DNA of 64,000 nucleotides, taken from Sulfitobacter sp043557345. GTDB taxonomy: Bacteria; Pseudomonadota; Alphaproteobacteria; Rhodobacterales; Rhodobacteraceae. The notes under the pieces were generated by a model, which ran no database searches, was not told the DNA's origin, and saw only the letters and a list, made by a program, of their open reading frames with translations. Shown here piece after piece: positions 26,259 to 35,125 of the stretch (within the stretch, counting starts at the first letter, position 1; the number at the start of each line of letters is the position of its first letter). The stretch spans positions 62,001 to 126,000 of the forward strand of contig NZ_JBIFFV010000001.1 in NCBI RefSeq assembly GCF_043557345.1, in the 5' to 3' direction. Position numbers and translations under genes: made by a program.

Positions 26259-26690
26259 TCAGCGCGTTTTCAATGCGTCGCGAATTTCCAGCAATACATC
26301 GAGTTGCGACGGGCCGGTCTTGACCTCTGGTGCCACCTCATCCGGCTTTTCCGCTGCCGCCTTCACCCGGTTCACCATCTTCACCAAGATGAAGACCACG
26401 AAGGAGATGATGAAAAAGTTGATCACGGCCATCAGGAACGAGCCATAGGCAAAGACCGAAGCCCCCGCTTCCCGTGCCTGCTCAAGCGAAGCATTGGCGG
26501 GCACATCGCCCGACAGCACCGCGTAGTTGTTGGTGAAATCCACCCCACCGGTGAAAAGCCCGACAATCGGGTTGATCATATCGGCGACCAACGACGACAC
26601 GATCGCCGTGAAGGCCGCGCCGACGATGATGCCGACGGCCATGTCCATGACATTGCCCTTGGCGATGAAATCTTTGAATTCTTGAATCAC
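26259..26690 (-). CDS. mscL: Large-conductance mechanosensitive channel MscL
   Basis: Opens under membrane tension to release solutes during hypo-osmotic shock. The 143-residue protein shows the MscL layout: N-terminal amphipathic helix (MIQEFKDFIAKGNVMDMAVG), pore-lining TM1 (VGIIVGAAFTAIVSSLVAD, about 18-36), a periplasmic loop (about 45-80), TM2 (VINFFIISFVVFILVKMVNR) and a charged C-terminal bundle (PSQLDVLLEIRDALKTR). The length and order match the family. Confidence 0.96.
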   Translation of the reverse strand: MIQEFKDFIAKGNVMDMAVGIIVGAAFTAIVSSLVADMINPIVGLFTGGVDFTNNYAVLSGDVPANASLEQAREAGASVFAYGSFLMAVINFFIISFVVFILVKMVNRVKAAAEKPDEVAPEVKTGPSQLDVLLEIRDALKTR

Positions 26691-26795
26691 AGTTCTGTCC
26701 CTATTTTGCTGCGCGCCGATGGCCCCGCTGTCTCACATGATAGTGCGGACTGCCGCGTAGAGCGGTCAATAAAGTTTTCCGATAAATCGCCCGTT

Positions 26796-27906
26796 TTACG
26801 GCTCTCGGGCCGCTTGATCCCGAAAACAGACCCGCAAAAGCGCGCCTTCGCTGGTAAACTCGGTGGTCAGACGCCCGTTCAACTGTTCGGCGGCCGTGGC
26901 CATCAGCATCCGCCCAAGCCCCGTGCTATCGGCCCCCGGAACGGCACCGTCATGGCCGCAGCCATTGTCGCGACATTCCAAAAGCCAGCCCAAAGACCCC
27001 TCCTGCCGCCGGAGAGAGATTTTTGATCTCCCCTGCCCGGTCCCCGGCAAAGGCGTGTTTGATTGAATTGGCCACGAATTCGCTCACGATCATGCCAAGA
27101 GCCGATGCCTGCGCGGCCTGCAACTCACCCGGCGCGGCCTCGCAAAAGATGGCGACGTGATCCGGCGCGCCGGCAGAGAGGAGCTTGTTCAGCTGTTCGA
27201 GGTAGGACTTGGTTTGCACCTTGCTTCGGCCACCCTGCCCCATCAATTCACTATGCAGCGATGCCACCGCGCCGAAACGGCGCTCGACAAGGGCAAGCAC
27301 ATCCCTGGCGTCGGGGTCTTGCACCTTGCGTGTCGCCATGCGCAGCAGGGAGGCGATGGTCTGGAACGAGTTCTTTACCCGGTGGTCCATCTCAGCGCGC
27401 AAAGCGGCTTCGATGCGGATCTTCTTGCGCAGTTCCAACTGCATCATCACATGACGCGACAGGGTTTGCAGCGCTTGGCGCTGGAAATCGGTCAAGGTCC
27501 GCGGCTTGGTATCCAGCACGCAGAGCGTGCCAATCGGCTGGCCATTCGGCGCGACAAGGTTTGCGCCGGCGTAGAATTTCACCCGAGGATCGCCAACATG
27601 CAGCGGATTGTCCGAGGTGCGCGGATCCGCCCCCATATCCGCAATCTCGGTATAGCCCTCGTCGAGAATGGCATGAGAGCAGACCGATTGATCAAGGGTC
27701 GTCTCATGCGGTTCGAACCCGACGCGCGCCTTGAACCATTGGCGATTTTCATCCACCAGACTGATCAGAGAGACGGGCGTTTCGCAGATTTTGGACGCAA
27801 GCTCGACGATGTCGTCGAAATCAGCTTCGGCTTCGGTATCGAGAATATCGTAGGAATAGAGCGTCTCAAGACGCTCGTCCTGCTCTGCGGGCGTGTCGGC
27901 TAAAAT
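26796..27906 (-). pseudogene. GAF-domain sensor histidine kinase, frameshifted in the ATPase domain
   Basis: A GAF domain (WFKARVGFEPHETTLDQS, CSHAIL, IGTLCVLD) is followed by a HisKA_2/HWE-type histidine box EMDHRVKNSFQTIASLLRM and a HATPase N-box VSEFVANSIKHAFAGD. After GDRAGEIK the frame is lost at a five-T run (27020-27024 plus strand; AAAAA in the gene): it continues one frame away as ISLRRQEGSLGWLLECRDNG and STGLGRMLMATAAEQL, ending at 26796. Removing one A restores the full kinase. The start is also unusual: AAGGAG lies 7 bases before an ATT codon at 27906, and no ATG or well-placed GTG/TTG exists; a GTG at 28050 would add 48 unlikely residues. Confidence 0.75.
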
Positions 27907-28124
27907 GGACCTTCTCCTTCCAAAGTTAACCCGCCGCGCAGCTATGGCACGACAGCGGGGGTCGGATATGGCCTGCCTTTCGGGGGGCAGATCTGGGCTG
28001 CTGAACCTCCAGCTTCGTGAAGGTTTAGCCCGCAAAGCAGCGGCGTCCACCTCGCTGCCGAATCGTTTTGCGTATAAACCCTTGATAAATGTTAAATTTT
28101 GATGCGGCTAGCCCTGCATCCGCA

Positions 28125-28568
28125 TCAGCCCGGCAGCGTGCCGGTCAACACATAGCGCAAAATCTCGACCACCTGCGCAGGCTCGGACGCCACCGCGAGC
28201 GCGGCGGCGTCGACCTCTTTCAGCGCATGGGCGTGGTCGGGGCCGTGCAGGATGATCAGCGATTTGCCAAGCGCGGCGGCATAGCCCGCGTCGAAGGCCG
28301 CGTTCCATTGCTTGTATTGATCGCCGAAACGCACGACGACGACATCCGCCTCGGCAATCGCCTTGCGGGTGCGGATCGCGTTGATCTGCGCGCCCTTGCG
28401 GTCGTGCCAGAACTTGTCGTCCTCCGGCCCGAGGATCGCCACGCCGCAGTCATCAGAGGCGGCGTGGTCGGTGACGGGTGCGGTAAAGGTCACGTCGAGA
28501 CCCTTGGCCCCTTCAGTGATCTGTTCGCGCCAATCGGTGTGGATCTCACCGGAGAGGTAGACTTTCAT
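28125..28568 (-). CDS. YtoQ family protein
   Basis: A 147-residue cytoplasmic protein of the YtoQ family, function unknown, with a fold related to nucleoside deoxyribosyltransferase-like proteins. It begins MKVYLSGEIHTDWREQITEG and has the conserved segments GPEDDKFWHDRKGAQINAIR and DVVVVRFGDQYKQWNAAFDA followed by GYAAALGKSLIILH. GGAAGGACC precedes the ATG at 28568. It lies 20 bases downstream of pheT on the same strand, so it is probably co-transcribed. Confidence 0.82.
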   Translation of the reverse strand: MKVYLSGEIHTDWREQITEGAKGLDVTFTAPVTDHAASDDCGVAILGPEDDKFWHDRKGAQINAIRTRKAIAEADVVVVRFGDQYKQWNAAFDAGYAAALGKSLIILHGPDHAHALKEVDAAALAVASEPAQVVEILRYVLTGTLPG

Positions 28569-28588
28569 CGCTTCGGTCCTTCCTTGAT

Positions 28589-30985
28589 TCAGCCGCGCAG
28601 CACGCCGCCGGTGGCCTTGGTCACCTTCTCGACCACCTTAGCACCCACGGCCTCGATGTCTGCATCCTTCAGCGTCTTGTCGCTGGGCTGCAGGCGCACG
28701 GTGAGGGCGAGGGATTTCTTGCCCTCGCCGAGGCTGCCGCCGATGAACTCGTCGAAGACGCGGACGTCTTCGATCAGATTCTTGTCGGCGCCCTTGGCGG
28801 CATTGACCAGCGTCAGCGCCTCGACATCGGCGTCGATCACAAAGGCGAAGTCACGCTCGACCGCCTGCAGGTCGCTGATCTGCAGCGCCGGGCGCGTGGC
28901 GCCGGTGTTGCGCGGCAGCGGCACTTCGGCGGGGTAGAGGGTGAAGGCCATCGCCGGACCTTTCACGTCCATCGCCGCCAGAACGCGCGGATGCACCTCG
29001 CCGAAGACGCCGAGCACCTTTTTCGGGCCGAGGCAGATCTTGCCGTGACGGCCCGGGTGCCACCACTCATCAGCGCCACGCAGGATCTGCACCTTGGCGG
29101 GCGCACCAATGGCGGCCAGTACCGCCTCGGCATCGGCCTTGACGTCGAAGACATCCACGGCGCGCGCCGCGCCATGCACGTCGCGCGGCCCGGTGCGACC
29201 GACCAGAAGGCCAGAGACCATGACCTGCTCCTCGCCCGGCTCACCGCCAGAGAAGGCGGGGCCGACCTCGAACAGCGCCATGTCGGCAAAGCCGCGCGCC
29301 TGATTGCGGGCGGCGGCCTGCAACAGGCCCGGCAGCAGGTCGGGGCGCATGTGGCTCATGTCGGCGGAGATCGGGTTCTCCAGCCGCGTCGCATCGGTGC
29401 CACCGCCAAACAGCGCTGCCGAGGCTTGGTCAATGAAGCTGTAGCTCACGCATTCGTTGTAGCCGAGCGCCGCGGCCGTACGCCGTGCGGTCTCCACGCG
29501 GCGTTGCATGGGCGAAAGCACCGGGCGCGGCACGCCCGTGGTCAGGCGCGGCAGGGGCTTGCCTTCAAGCTGCGTCAGCGAAGCGATGCGCGCGACCTCT
29601 TCGACCAGATCGGCCTCGCCCTGCACGTCCGGCCGCCAGCTTGGCACCTGCGCCATGTCGCCGTCGAGTACGAAGCCAAGCGCGGTCAGCGTCTCGCGCT
29701 GCGCGCTTTCGGGGATCGTCATGCCGACAAGCGATTGCACCCGCGCGGCGTCGAGCTTGTAGGCGCGCGATGTGTCCGGCACCTGCCCCGCGACCACGAC
29801 CTCGGAAGCCTCGCCGCCCGCGTGATCGAGGATCATCCGCGTGGCATGCTCAAGCCCCTCGGGCGTGAAGGCCGGGTCGACGCCGCGCTCGAACCGGTAG
29901 CGCGCGTCCGAATTGATCTTCAGCGCGCGGCCCGCATAGGCGATCTGCACCGGATCCCAATAGGCGCTCTCGACAAAGACGTTCACCGTCTCCTCGGTCA
30001 CGCCGGTGGCCTCGCCGCCCATGATGCCTGCGATGCTTTCCACGCCGCTGTCGTCGGAGATGACCATCTGGCCCTCCTGCAGGGTGTAGGTCTTCTCATC
30101 CAGCGCGGCGATCTGCTCGCCGCCCTTGGCGCGGTGCACGCGCAGGTTGCCCTTGACCTTATCGGCGTCGAAGACATGCAGCGGGCGGTTGCGGTCGAAG
30201 GTGAAGAAGTTGGTCACATCGACAAGGAACGAGATCGGCCGCAACCCGATGGCGCGCAGGCAATCCTGCAGCCACTGCGGGCTGGGGCCGTTTTTCACGC
30301 CGCGGATCAATCGGCCGTAGAACACCGGGCAGCCGTCGAGCGTATCCTCGTCGATGCTGACGGAGATCGGCGAGGCAAAGCTGCCCGCCGCCGCATCGCA
30401 GTCGCGCGGCTTCAGCTTGCCCAGACCCCGCGCCGCGAGGTCGCGCGCGATGCCGCGCACGCCGAGCGCATCGGGGCGGTTGGGGGTGATGGCGATCTCG
30501 ATCACCGGGTCGACTTTCGCCGGGTCATTCTCGGCCAGCCAGTCGATGAAACGATCACCGGGCTTGCCCGAGGGCAGTTCGATGATGCCGTCATGCTCCT
30601 CGCTCAGTTCCATCTCGCGCTCGGAGGCCATCATGCCAAAGCTCTCCACGCCGCGGATCTTGCCGACGCCGATGGTGGTGTCGATCCCCGGCACATAGAC
30701 GCCGGGCTTGGCCACGACGACGGTGATGCCCGCGCGGGCATTGGGCGCGCCACAGATGATCTGCATGACACCCTCGTCGGTCTCCACCTGACAGACGTTC
30801 AGCCGGTCGGCATCGGGGTGTTTCTCGGCCGATTGCACATAGCCGAGGGTGAAGTCGGCCAGTTTCGCCGCCGGGTTCTCGACGCCTTCGACCTCGAGGC
30901 CGAGGTCGGTCAGGGCATAAGTGATCTCATCAATCGACGCCGTGGTGTCGAGATGGTCCTTGAGCCAGGAAAGGGTAAATTTCAT
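28589..30985 (-). CDS. pheT: Phenylalanine--tRNA ligase beta subunit
   Basis: The beta chain of the alpha2-beta2 phenylalanyl-tRNA synthetase. The 798-residue protein has the full set of domains: N-terminal coiled part and tRNA-binding OB fold (about 39-150, ending near VGKIRGVESFGMMASEREM), the B3/B4 editing domain (about 210-390), B5 (about 400-470), the catalytic-like core (about 480-690) and the C-terminal FDX-ACB anticodon-binding domain (from about 705, DLQAVERDFAFVIDADVEAL). It follows pheS but is separated from it by a 139-residue gene. Confidence 0.97.
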   Translation of the reverse strand: MKFTLSWLKDHLDTTASIDEITYALTDLGLEVEGVENPAAKLADFTLGYVQSAEKHPDADRLNVCQVETDEGVMQIICGAPNARAGITVVVAKPGVYVPGIDTTIGVGKIRGVESFGMMASEREMELSEEHDGIIELPSGKPGDRFIDWLAENDPAKVDPVIEIAITPNRPDALGVRGIARDLAARGLGKLKPRDCDAAAGSFASPISVSIDEDTLDGCPVFYGRLIRGVKNGPSPQWLQDCLRAIGLRPISFLVDVTNFFTFDRNRPLHVFDADKVKGNLRVHRAKGGEQIAALDEKTYTLQEGQMVISDDSGVESIAGIMGGEATGVTEETVNVFVESAYWDPVQIAYAGRALKINSDARYRFERGVDPAFTPEGLEHATRMILDHAGGEASEVVVAGQVPDTSRAYKLDAARVQSLVGMTIPESAQRETLTALGFVLDGDMAQVPSWRPDVQGEADLVEEVARIASLTQLEGKPLPRLTTGVPRPVLSPMQRRVETARRTAAALGYNECVSYSFIDQASAALFGGGTDATRLENPISADMSHMRPDLLPGLLQAAARNQARGFADMALFEVGPAFSGGEPGEEQVMVSGLLVGRTGPRDVHGAARAVDVFDVKADAEAVLAAIGAPAKVQILRGADEWWHPGRHGKICLGPKKVLGVFGEVHPRVLAAMDVKGPAMAFTLYPAEVPLPRNTGATRPALQISDLQAVERDFAFVIDADVEALTLVNAAKGADKNLIEDVRVFDEFIGGSLGEGKKSLALTVRLQPSDKTLKDADIEAVGAKVVEKVTKATGGVLRG

Positions 30986-31020
30986 GAGTTCATTCCAACG
31001 ATCATTTTTGCGGATCCATT

Positions 31021-31440
31021 TCAGCTTGATCTAGCGCGGATCCGTTTGGGGAGAGCATCCATTCTCATCTGACTTAAGACGCTATCGAAAAGCTGTTGAG
31101 CCTCATCGTCAAAGTAGTGAGCGATATTTCCATCTAAATCAGCTTCGTCTTCTTTTTGTCTCAGATGTTCGATCAGCAGCCGATGATCTTGGCGAATAGC
31201 GTCGGTTGCCACGATACTCAGTTTAGCGCCGAGTTTATTCAAACTATCCCGCCGAGCAAAATGGTGCTCTGAGTTGATATTAATCTGCTTGAACATGTGG
31301 GACGCAAGTTCCTCAGCGTACTGTAGATAGAGCGCTCGACGCTCAGAAAGGATAGCATGCTGGCGCCCTCTTTCTGCCTGCAATGCATAGGTCACCACCC
31401 CGACAAGTGCCGTCAAGAGGACTGTAGCAAAGCTTAACAT
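31021..31440 (-). CDS. Small membrane-anchored protein of unknown function between pheS and pheT
   Basis: I do not recognise this 139-residue protein. It has one N-terminal membrane segment (MLSFATVLLTALVGVVTYAL) followed by a charged, helical, probably coiled-coil body (about 22-130) rich in Arg, Glu, Gln and His. The base composition is visibly lower in GC than the flanking synthetase genes and codons are less biased, suggesting acquisition. Its ATG overlaps the pheS stop as TAATG, so it is translated by coupling, and pheT starts 35 bases after it. Most relatives have pheS and pheT adjacent. Confidence 0.7.
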   Translation of the reverse strand: MLSFATVLLTALVGVVTYALQAERGRQHAILSERRALYLQYAEELASHMFKQININSEHHFARRDSLNKLGAKLSIVATDAIRQDHRLLIEHLRQKEDEADLDGNIAHYFDDEAQQLFDSVLSQMRMDALPKRIRARSS

Positions 31441-32513
31441 TACCTACTCAACCCACCATGCAAATTCGGCTGATCCAAGCTTGCAAACCCATAATGCCGC
31501 AGCCACCGCAAATCTGAATCAAAGAACGCCCGCAAATCCGGAATGCCGTATTTCAGCATCGCGATCCGGTCGATCCCCATGCCAAAGGCAAAGCCCTGCC
31601 ATTTGTCGGGGTCGATCCCGCCCGCGGCCAGCACCTTGGGGTGCACCATGCCGGAGCCGAGCACTTCCAACCAGCCGTCGCCCTCGCCGATGCGCAGCTG
31701 CCCGTCGACCCAGGAACACTGGATGTCGACTTCAGCCGACGGCTCGGTGAAGGGGAAGTGCGAGGCGCGGAAGCGGGTCTTGATACCGTCGATTTCGAAG
31801 AAGGCCGAGAAAAACTCCTCCAGCGTCCACTTGAGGTTCGCCATGGAGATGTCCTTGTCGATCGCCAGCCCCTCGACCTGATGGAACATCGGCGTGTGGG
31901 TCTGGTCGTAGTCGGCGCGATACACACCGCCGGGGCAGATGATGCGCAAGGGCGCGCCCTCGGCCTCCATGGTGCGGATCTGTACCGGTGAGGTATGGGT
32001 GCGCAGCACGTGGGGGGCGCGTTCGTCACCCTCGGCCCGGTGCATATAGAAGGTGTCCATCTCGGCCCGCGCGGGGTGGTGGCCGGGGATGTTCAGCGCG
32101 TCGAAGTTGTACCAATCGGTGTCGATGCGCGGGCCTTCGGCGACCGAGAAGCCCATCTCGGCGAAGATCGCGGTCAGCTCCTCGGTCACTTGGCTCACCG
32201 GGTGGATGCTGCCTTGACGCTGGTGCCGTGTGGGCAGGGTCACGTCGAGCCATTCGCTGCGCAGACGCTCGTCGAGGGCGGCATCGGCAAGGGCCGCCTT
32301 CTTGGCCGAGAGCGCCGAGTTGATCTCATCCTTCAGCGCGTTCAGCGCAGGCCCGGCGGTCTGACGCTCCTCAGGGGTCATCTTGCCCAGTTCGCGCATC
32401 TTCAGCGCAACTTCGCCCTTTTTGCCCACGGCGGCCAGCCGGATGTCTTCCAGCGCGGATTCGTCGCCAGCATCGGCGATTTGGCTCAGGTACTTTTGCT
32501 TCAGATCGTCCAT
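31440..32513 (-). CDS. pheS: Phenylalanine--tRNA ligase alpha subunit
   Basis: The catalytic alpha chain, 357 residues. An N-terminal coiled coil (about 1-85) is followed by the class II core with motif 1 near SIHPVSQVTEELTAIFAEMG, motif 2 around RIICPGGVYRADYDQTHTPM with the FHQVEGL strand after it, and motif 3 near the end, FAFGMGIDRIAMLKYGIPDL. AAGGGCC precedes the ATG at 32513. The stop codon TAA overlaps the ATG of the downstream small gene. Confidence 0.97.
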   Translation of the reverse strand: MDDLKQKYLSQIADAGDESALEDIRLAAVGKKGEVALKMRELGKMTPEERQTAGPALNALKDEINSALSAKKAALADAALDERLRSEWLDVTLPTRHQRQGSIHPVSQVTEELTAIFAEMGFSVAEGPRIDTDWYNFDALNIPGHHPARAEMDTFYMHRAEGDERAPHVLRTHTSPVQIRTMEAEGAPLRIICPGGVYRADYDQTHTPMFHQVEGLAIDKDISMANLKWTLEEFFSAFFEIDGIKTRFRASHFPFTEPSAEVDIQCSWVDGQLRIGEGDGWLEVLGSGMVHPKVLAAGGIDPDKWQGFAFGMGIDRIAMLKYGIPDLRAFFDSDLRWLRHYGFASLDQPNLHGGLSR

Positions 32514-32686
32514 GACAGGCCCTTGGAATAATACCCCGTCCTGCTAGCCCTCTCGCCCCTCGAATGCAAGCCGTAGGGCATGGCGTCGCAGGGGCGGAAC
32601 CACCACCTCGGGAAAGCGTTAGGCCGCATCCCCTCGGCGCGCCCTGCTTCAGCGGCGTGCCCAACCTCCCCCGAAAGGAGAGACCT

Positions 32687-33361
32687 ATGAAAATCCTGAT
32701 GGTTCTGACATCGCATGATGAATTGGGCGACACCGGCAACAAGACCGGCTTCTGGCTCGAAGAATTCGCCGCCCCCTATTACGTTTTCAAAGACGCGGGC
32801 GCGGATGTGACCCTTGCCTCGCCCAAGGGCGGGCAGCCGCCGCTCGATCCCAACAGCAACAGCGAAGACGCGCAGACCGACGCCACCCGCCGGTTCAAAG
32901 ACGATGACGCCGCGCAGCAGGCGCTGGCCTCGACCAAAGTGCTCGGCGATGTTGACGCGGATGGTTTCGACGCGATCTTCTACCCCGGCGGCCACGGTCC
33001 GCTGTGGGATCTGGCCAATGACGCCGACAGCAAACGCCTGATCGAAACCTTCTGGGCCACCGACCGCCCCGTGGGGGCCGTCTGCCACGCGCCTGCCGTG
33101 TTCAAGGACACTCAAGCCAACGGCAAGCCGCTGGTCTCGGGCAAGCGCGTCACCGGCTTCACCAATACCGAGGAAGAAGGCGTTGGCCTGACCGACGTGG
33201 TGCCCTTCTTGGTCGAAGACATGCTGAAAGAGAACGGCGGCAACTACAGCAAAGGCGACGATTGGGCGTCCTATGTGCTGGTCGACGGCAAGCTGGTCAC
33301 CGGCCAGAACCCCGCCTCTTCCGAGGAAGCGGCGAAAGAGATGTTGGCGCTTTTGAAGTGA
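32687..33361 (+). CDS. DJ-1/PfpI family type 1 glutamine amidotransferase-like protein
   Basis: A 224-residue class I GATase-like protein of the Hsp31/YDR533c branch, likely a glyoxalase III- or deglycase-like stress protein. The nucleophile elbow is VGAVCHAPAVF (Cys about 130, followed by His) and the preceding strand is DAIFYPGGHGPLWD. AAAGGAGAGACCT gives a strong ribosome site for the ATG at 32687. It is divergent from pheS. A GC-rich hairpin follows. The exact activity cannot be told from sequence. Confidence 0.87.
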   Translation: MKILMVLTSHDELGDTGNKTGFWLEEFAAPYYVFKDAGADVTLASPKGGQPPLDPNSNSEDAQTDATRRFKDDDAAQQALASTKVLGDVDADGFDAIFYPGGHGPLWDLANDADSKRLIETFWATDRPVGAVCHAPAVFKDTQANGKPLVSGKRVTGFTNTEEEGVGLTDVVPFLVEDMLKENGGNYSKGDDWASYVLVDGKLVTGQNPASSEEAAKEMLALLK

Positions 33362-33367
33362 CGGCAG

Positions 33368-33392
33368 GAGGGGGCGCAAAGCGTGCCCCCTC
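33368..33392 (+). terminator. Hairpin after the DJ-1/PfpI gene
   Basis: GAGGGGGC at 33368-33375 pairs with GCCCCCTC at 33385-33392, seven bases after the stop codon; no strong T-tract. Confidence 0.5.
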
Positions 33393-33456
33393 TCCCCCCC
33401 TCGGGCGGAACCGCCGCTGGCCGTGCCGTGTTTTGCCCATGAAAGGAGCCTCCGAC

Positions 33457-33669
33457 ATGGCAGATTATGACCGCAGCACCGGCGCCCCATGGAGCGCCGA
33501 AGACCTAGAACAGCTTCGCATCCTTGCGGCAGAGGGCACGGCGACCAGCGTGATCGCGGTGCAACTGAACCGCAGCGAAGAGGCGATTGCCCATCGCGCG
33601 GCACAGGACGGGATTGCCCTGACCGCCGCCAGCCACAATCCTTATGACCCCAACACCCTAGACCGATAG
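33457..33669 (+). CDS. Small SANT/HTH-like protein of unknown function
   Basis: A 70-residue protein with GAAAGGAGCC before its ATG. The core APWSAEDLEQLRILAAEGTA and the following VIAVQLNRSEEAIAHRAAQD form a three-helix pattern similar to small SANT/Myb-like or sigma-region-like DNA-binding proteins found in this order. No confident function. Its 3' end overlaps the stop of the convergent Hint-domain gene by 12 bases. Confidence 0.68.
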   Translation: MADYDRSTGAPWSAEDLEQLRILAAEGTATSVIAVQLNRSEEAIAHRAAQDGIALTAASHNPYDPNTLDR

Positions 33670-34854
33670 CAAGGCGCGCCCGTTTTTCTTGTGCTTCGCG
33701 ACCAACCGCTTTTGCACGGGCCCTGCGGGGATCTGATGCGCCGGGGTGCCGAAACCCTCGCCATCAACCAAAGCGGGGAAGAGCGTCGCAAACTCCTCGC
33801 GCTGCGCCTGACCGAGGGTTTTCACTGTCTCGGCATTCAGCAAAAAGCTTTCACTCGGCGCGCCTTCGGCATAGACGATCTGGTGCTTTGCAAAGATGAG
33901 GTGGAAATATTCCACCTGCGAGACGCCCTCATCCACATGCACCCCCGGAAGTTCGGTCAGCCGGATCGCAGCGACGAGCACGGCCATCGCCCCGCAGATC
34001 CGCTTTACGATGCCCGAACGGGCGACCATGCGATGCTGCCTTGAGACCATAAGATCGCGTTTGGGCAGCCCCGCGCCCAAGGATCCGGCGCTGATCCGAA
34101 TGGGGTAGAGCTTGGGGTTCTTCGCCAATTCCCCCGCCCCAACCCTGCGGCGCAGCGCGGCGACGAGTTCCTGATAGCCATGGCCTTGGGTCAGCACGCG
34201 CACGCCGGGGGCCAAAGCCTCAACCGGAAGATCGCCCGCCTCGGTGGTAATCAGCGTGCCGCGCGCGAAACAGGCCACACCGGTCGAGACCAGATCGCCC
34301 TCTTCGCGCATCGTGTCGATGTCGGATTTCCACGCCAAATTGCCCAGTAACCCGCCCTCGGGCAATGCAGAGAAATCGACGGTCATGGTGGTGAAAAGAT
34401 CCCCCGCAGGCGGGCTGCCCGCGAGGTTGACGATGCCCGAGTAGGTCACCTCAAGATCACCGGCCAAATCCCGCGAACCGGAGTCCACGCGGAAGGGAAA
34501 CCCCTCCAGCGAAGTGGGCGTCGAGCCGCCATTGGGGTCATCGTCCGCCGTGGTGGTGGTGTCGAAGACGGAACTGGCGGGCTGGAGGTCGATCTCCATC
34601 GTGGCGAGCGGCTTGGTCGTCTCAAGATGGTGCCAGTCATAGCCAAAGGACATCTGCGTATGCTCGCCCACCGCAGCACCATTCGTATAGGGATCCGTTG
34701 CGTGCCACGTGAGCGTCTCGACCGAGCCGTCGGCATAGGTCAGCGTGATCCGCGCGCCCTCCAGATCGACGCCGCGCGAACTGGTATCGTCGCGGATGCC
34801 GTAGACCGTCTCATGGGGGTCTTCGTCCAACCTATTGATTACAATTCCCGGCAT
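33658..34854 (-). CDS. Hint-domain (intein-like autoprocessing) protein
   Basis: A 398-residue protein with an N-terminal part of unknown fold (about 1-190, beta-rich, Asp/Thr-rich, with a TTTTADDDPNGGSTPTSLEG linker) and a C-terminal Hint_2 domain starting at the nucleophilic cysteine in ACFARGTLITTEAGDLPVEA, followed by VSRQHRMV, the conserved block with His. Such Hint proteins are common in Rhodobacteraceae and are often exported through type I secretion; no RTX repeats are seen here. AGGTGGGGA precedes the ATG at 34854. It overlaps the convergent small gene by 12 bases. Confidence 0.82.
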   Translation of the reverse strand: MPGIVINRLDEDPHETVYGIRDDTSSRGVDLEGARITLTYADGSVETLTWHATDPYTNGAAVGEHTQMSFGYDWHHLETTKPLATMEIDLQPASSVFDTTTTADDDPNGGSTPTSLEGFPFRVDSGSRDLAGDLEVTYSGIVNLAGSPPAGDLFTTMTVDFSALPEGGLLGNLAWKSDIDTMREEGDLVSTGVACFARGTLITTEAGDLPVEALAPGVRVLTQGHGYQELVAALRRRVGAGELAKNPKLYPIRISAGSLGAGLPKRDLMVSRQHRMVARSGIVKRICGAMAVLVAAIRLTELPGVHVDEGVSQVEYFHLIFAKHQIVYAEGAPSESFLLNAETVKTLGQAQREEFATLFPALVDGEGFGTPAHQIPAGPVQKRLVAKHKKNGRALLSV

Positions 34855-35075
34855 AAACGTCCCCACCTTTTATAAATAACTTGCCGACGAACAGCGCAAA
34901 TTGCTGCGGCACAGGTGCAGATAGGCTGCACAGTGACCTGTCGCTGGGGCAGATTGTCCACGGGGGTGAGGAGCAGGCAAGGCCGTGGCAAGGGATTCTC
35001 GGGGCAAGATTATGGCAAGGCCCGTGCGCCCGGCCCGAAACGCGCCCGATGCCAACACAGGTCCCCTCAAACGCA

Positions 35076-35103
35076 AAAAGCCCCGCCATCCGGCAGGGCT
35101 TTC
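35076..35103 (-). terminator. Rho-independent terminator of rpmI-rplT
   Basis: AAAGCCC-(C)-GCC at 35077-35087 pairs with GGC-(A)-GGGCTTT at 35092-35102. On the minus strand it ends in TTTTTGCG, 23 bases after the rplT stop. Confidence 0.8.
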
Positions 35104-35125
35104 GCAGATTCAAAGCGATCTCGGC

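Noticed and set aside
28991..31072. A 693-codon plus-strand open frame antisense to pheT
   Set aside because: pheT is intact on the other strand. The long frame comes from GC-rich third codon positions.
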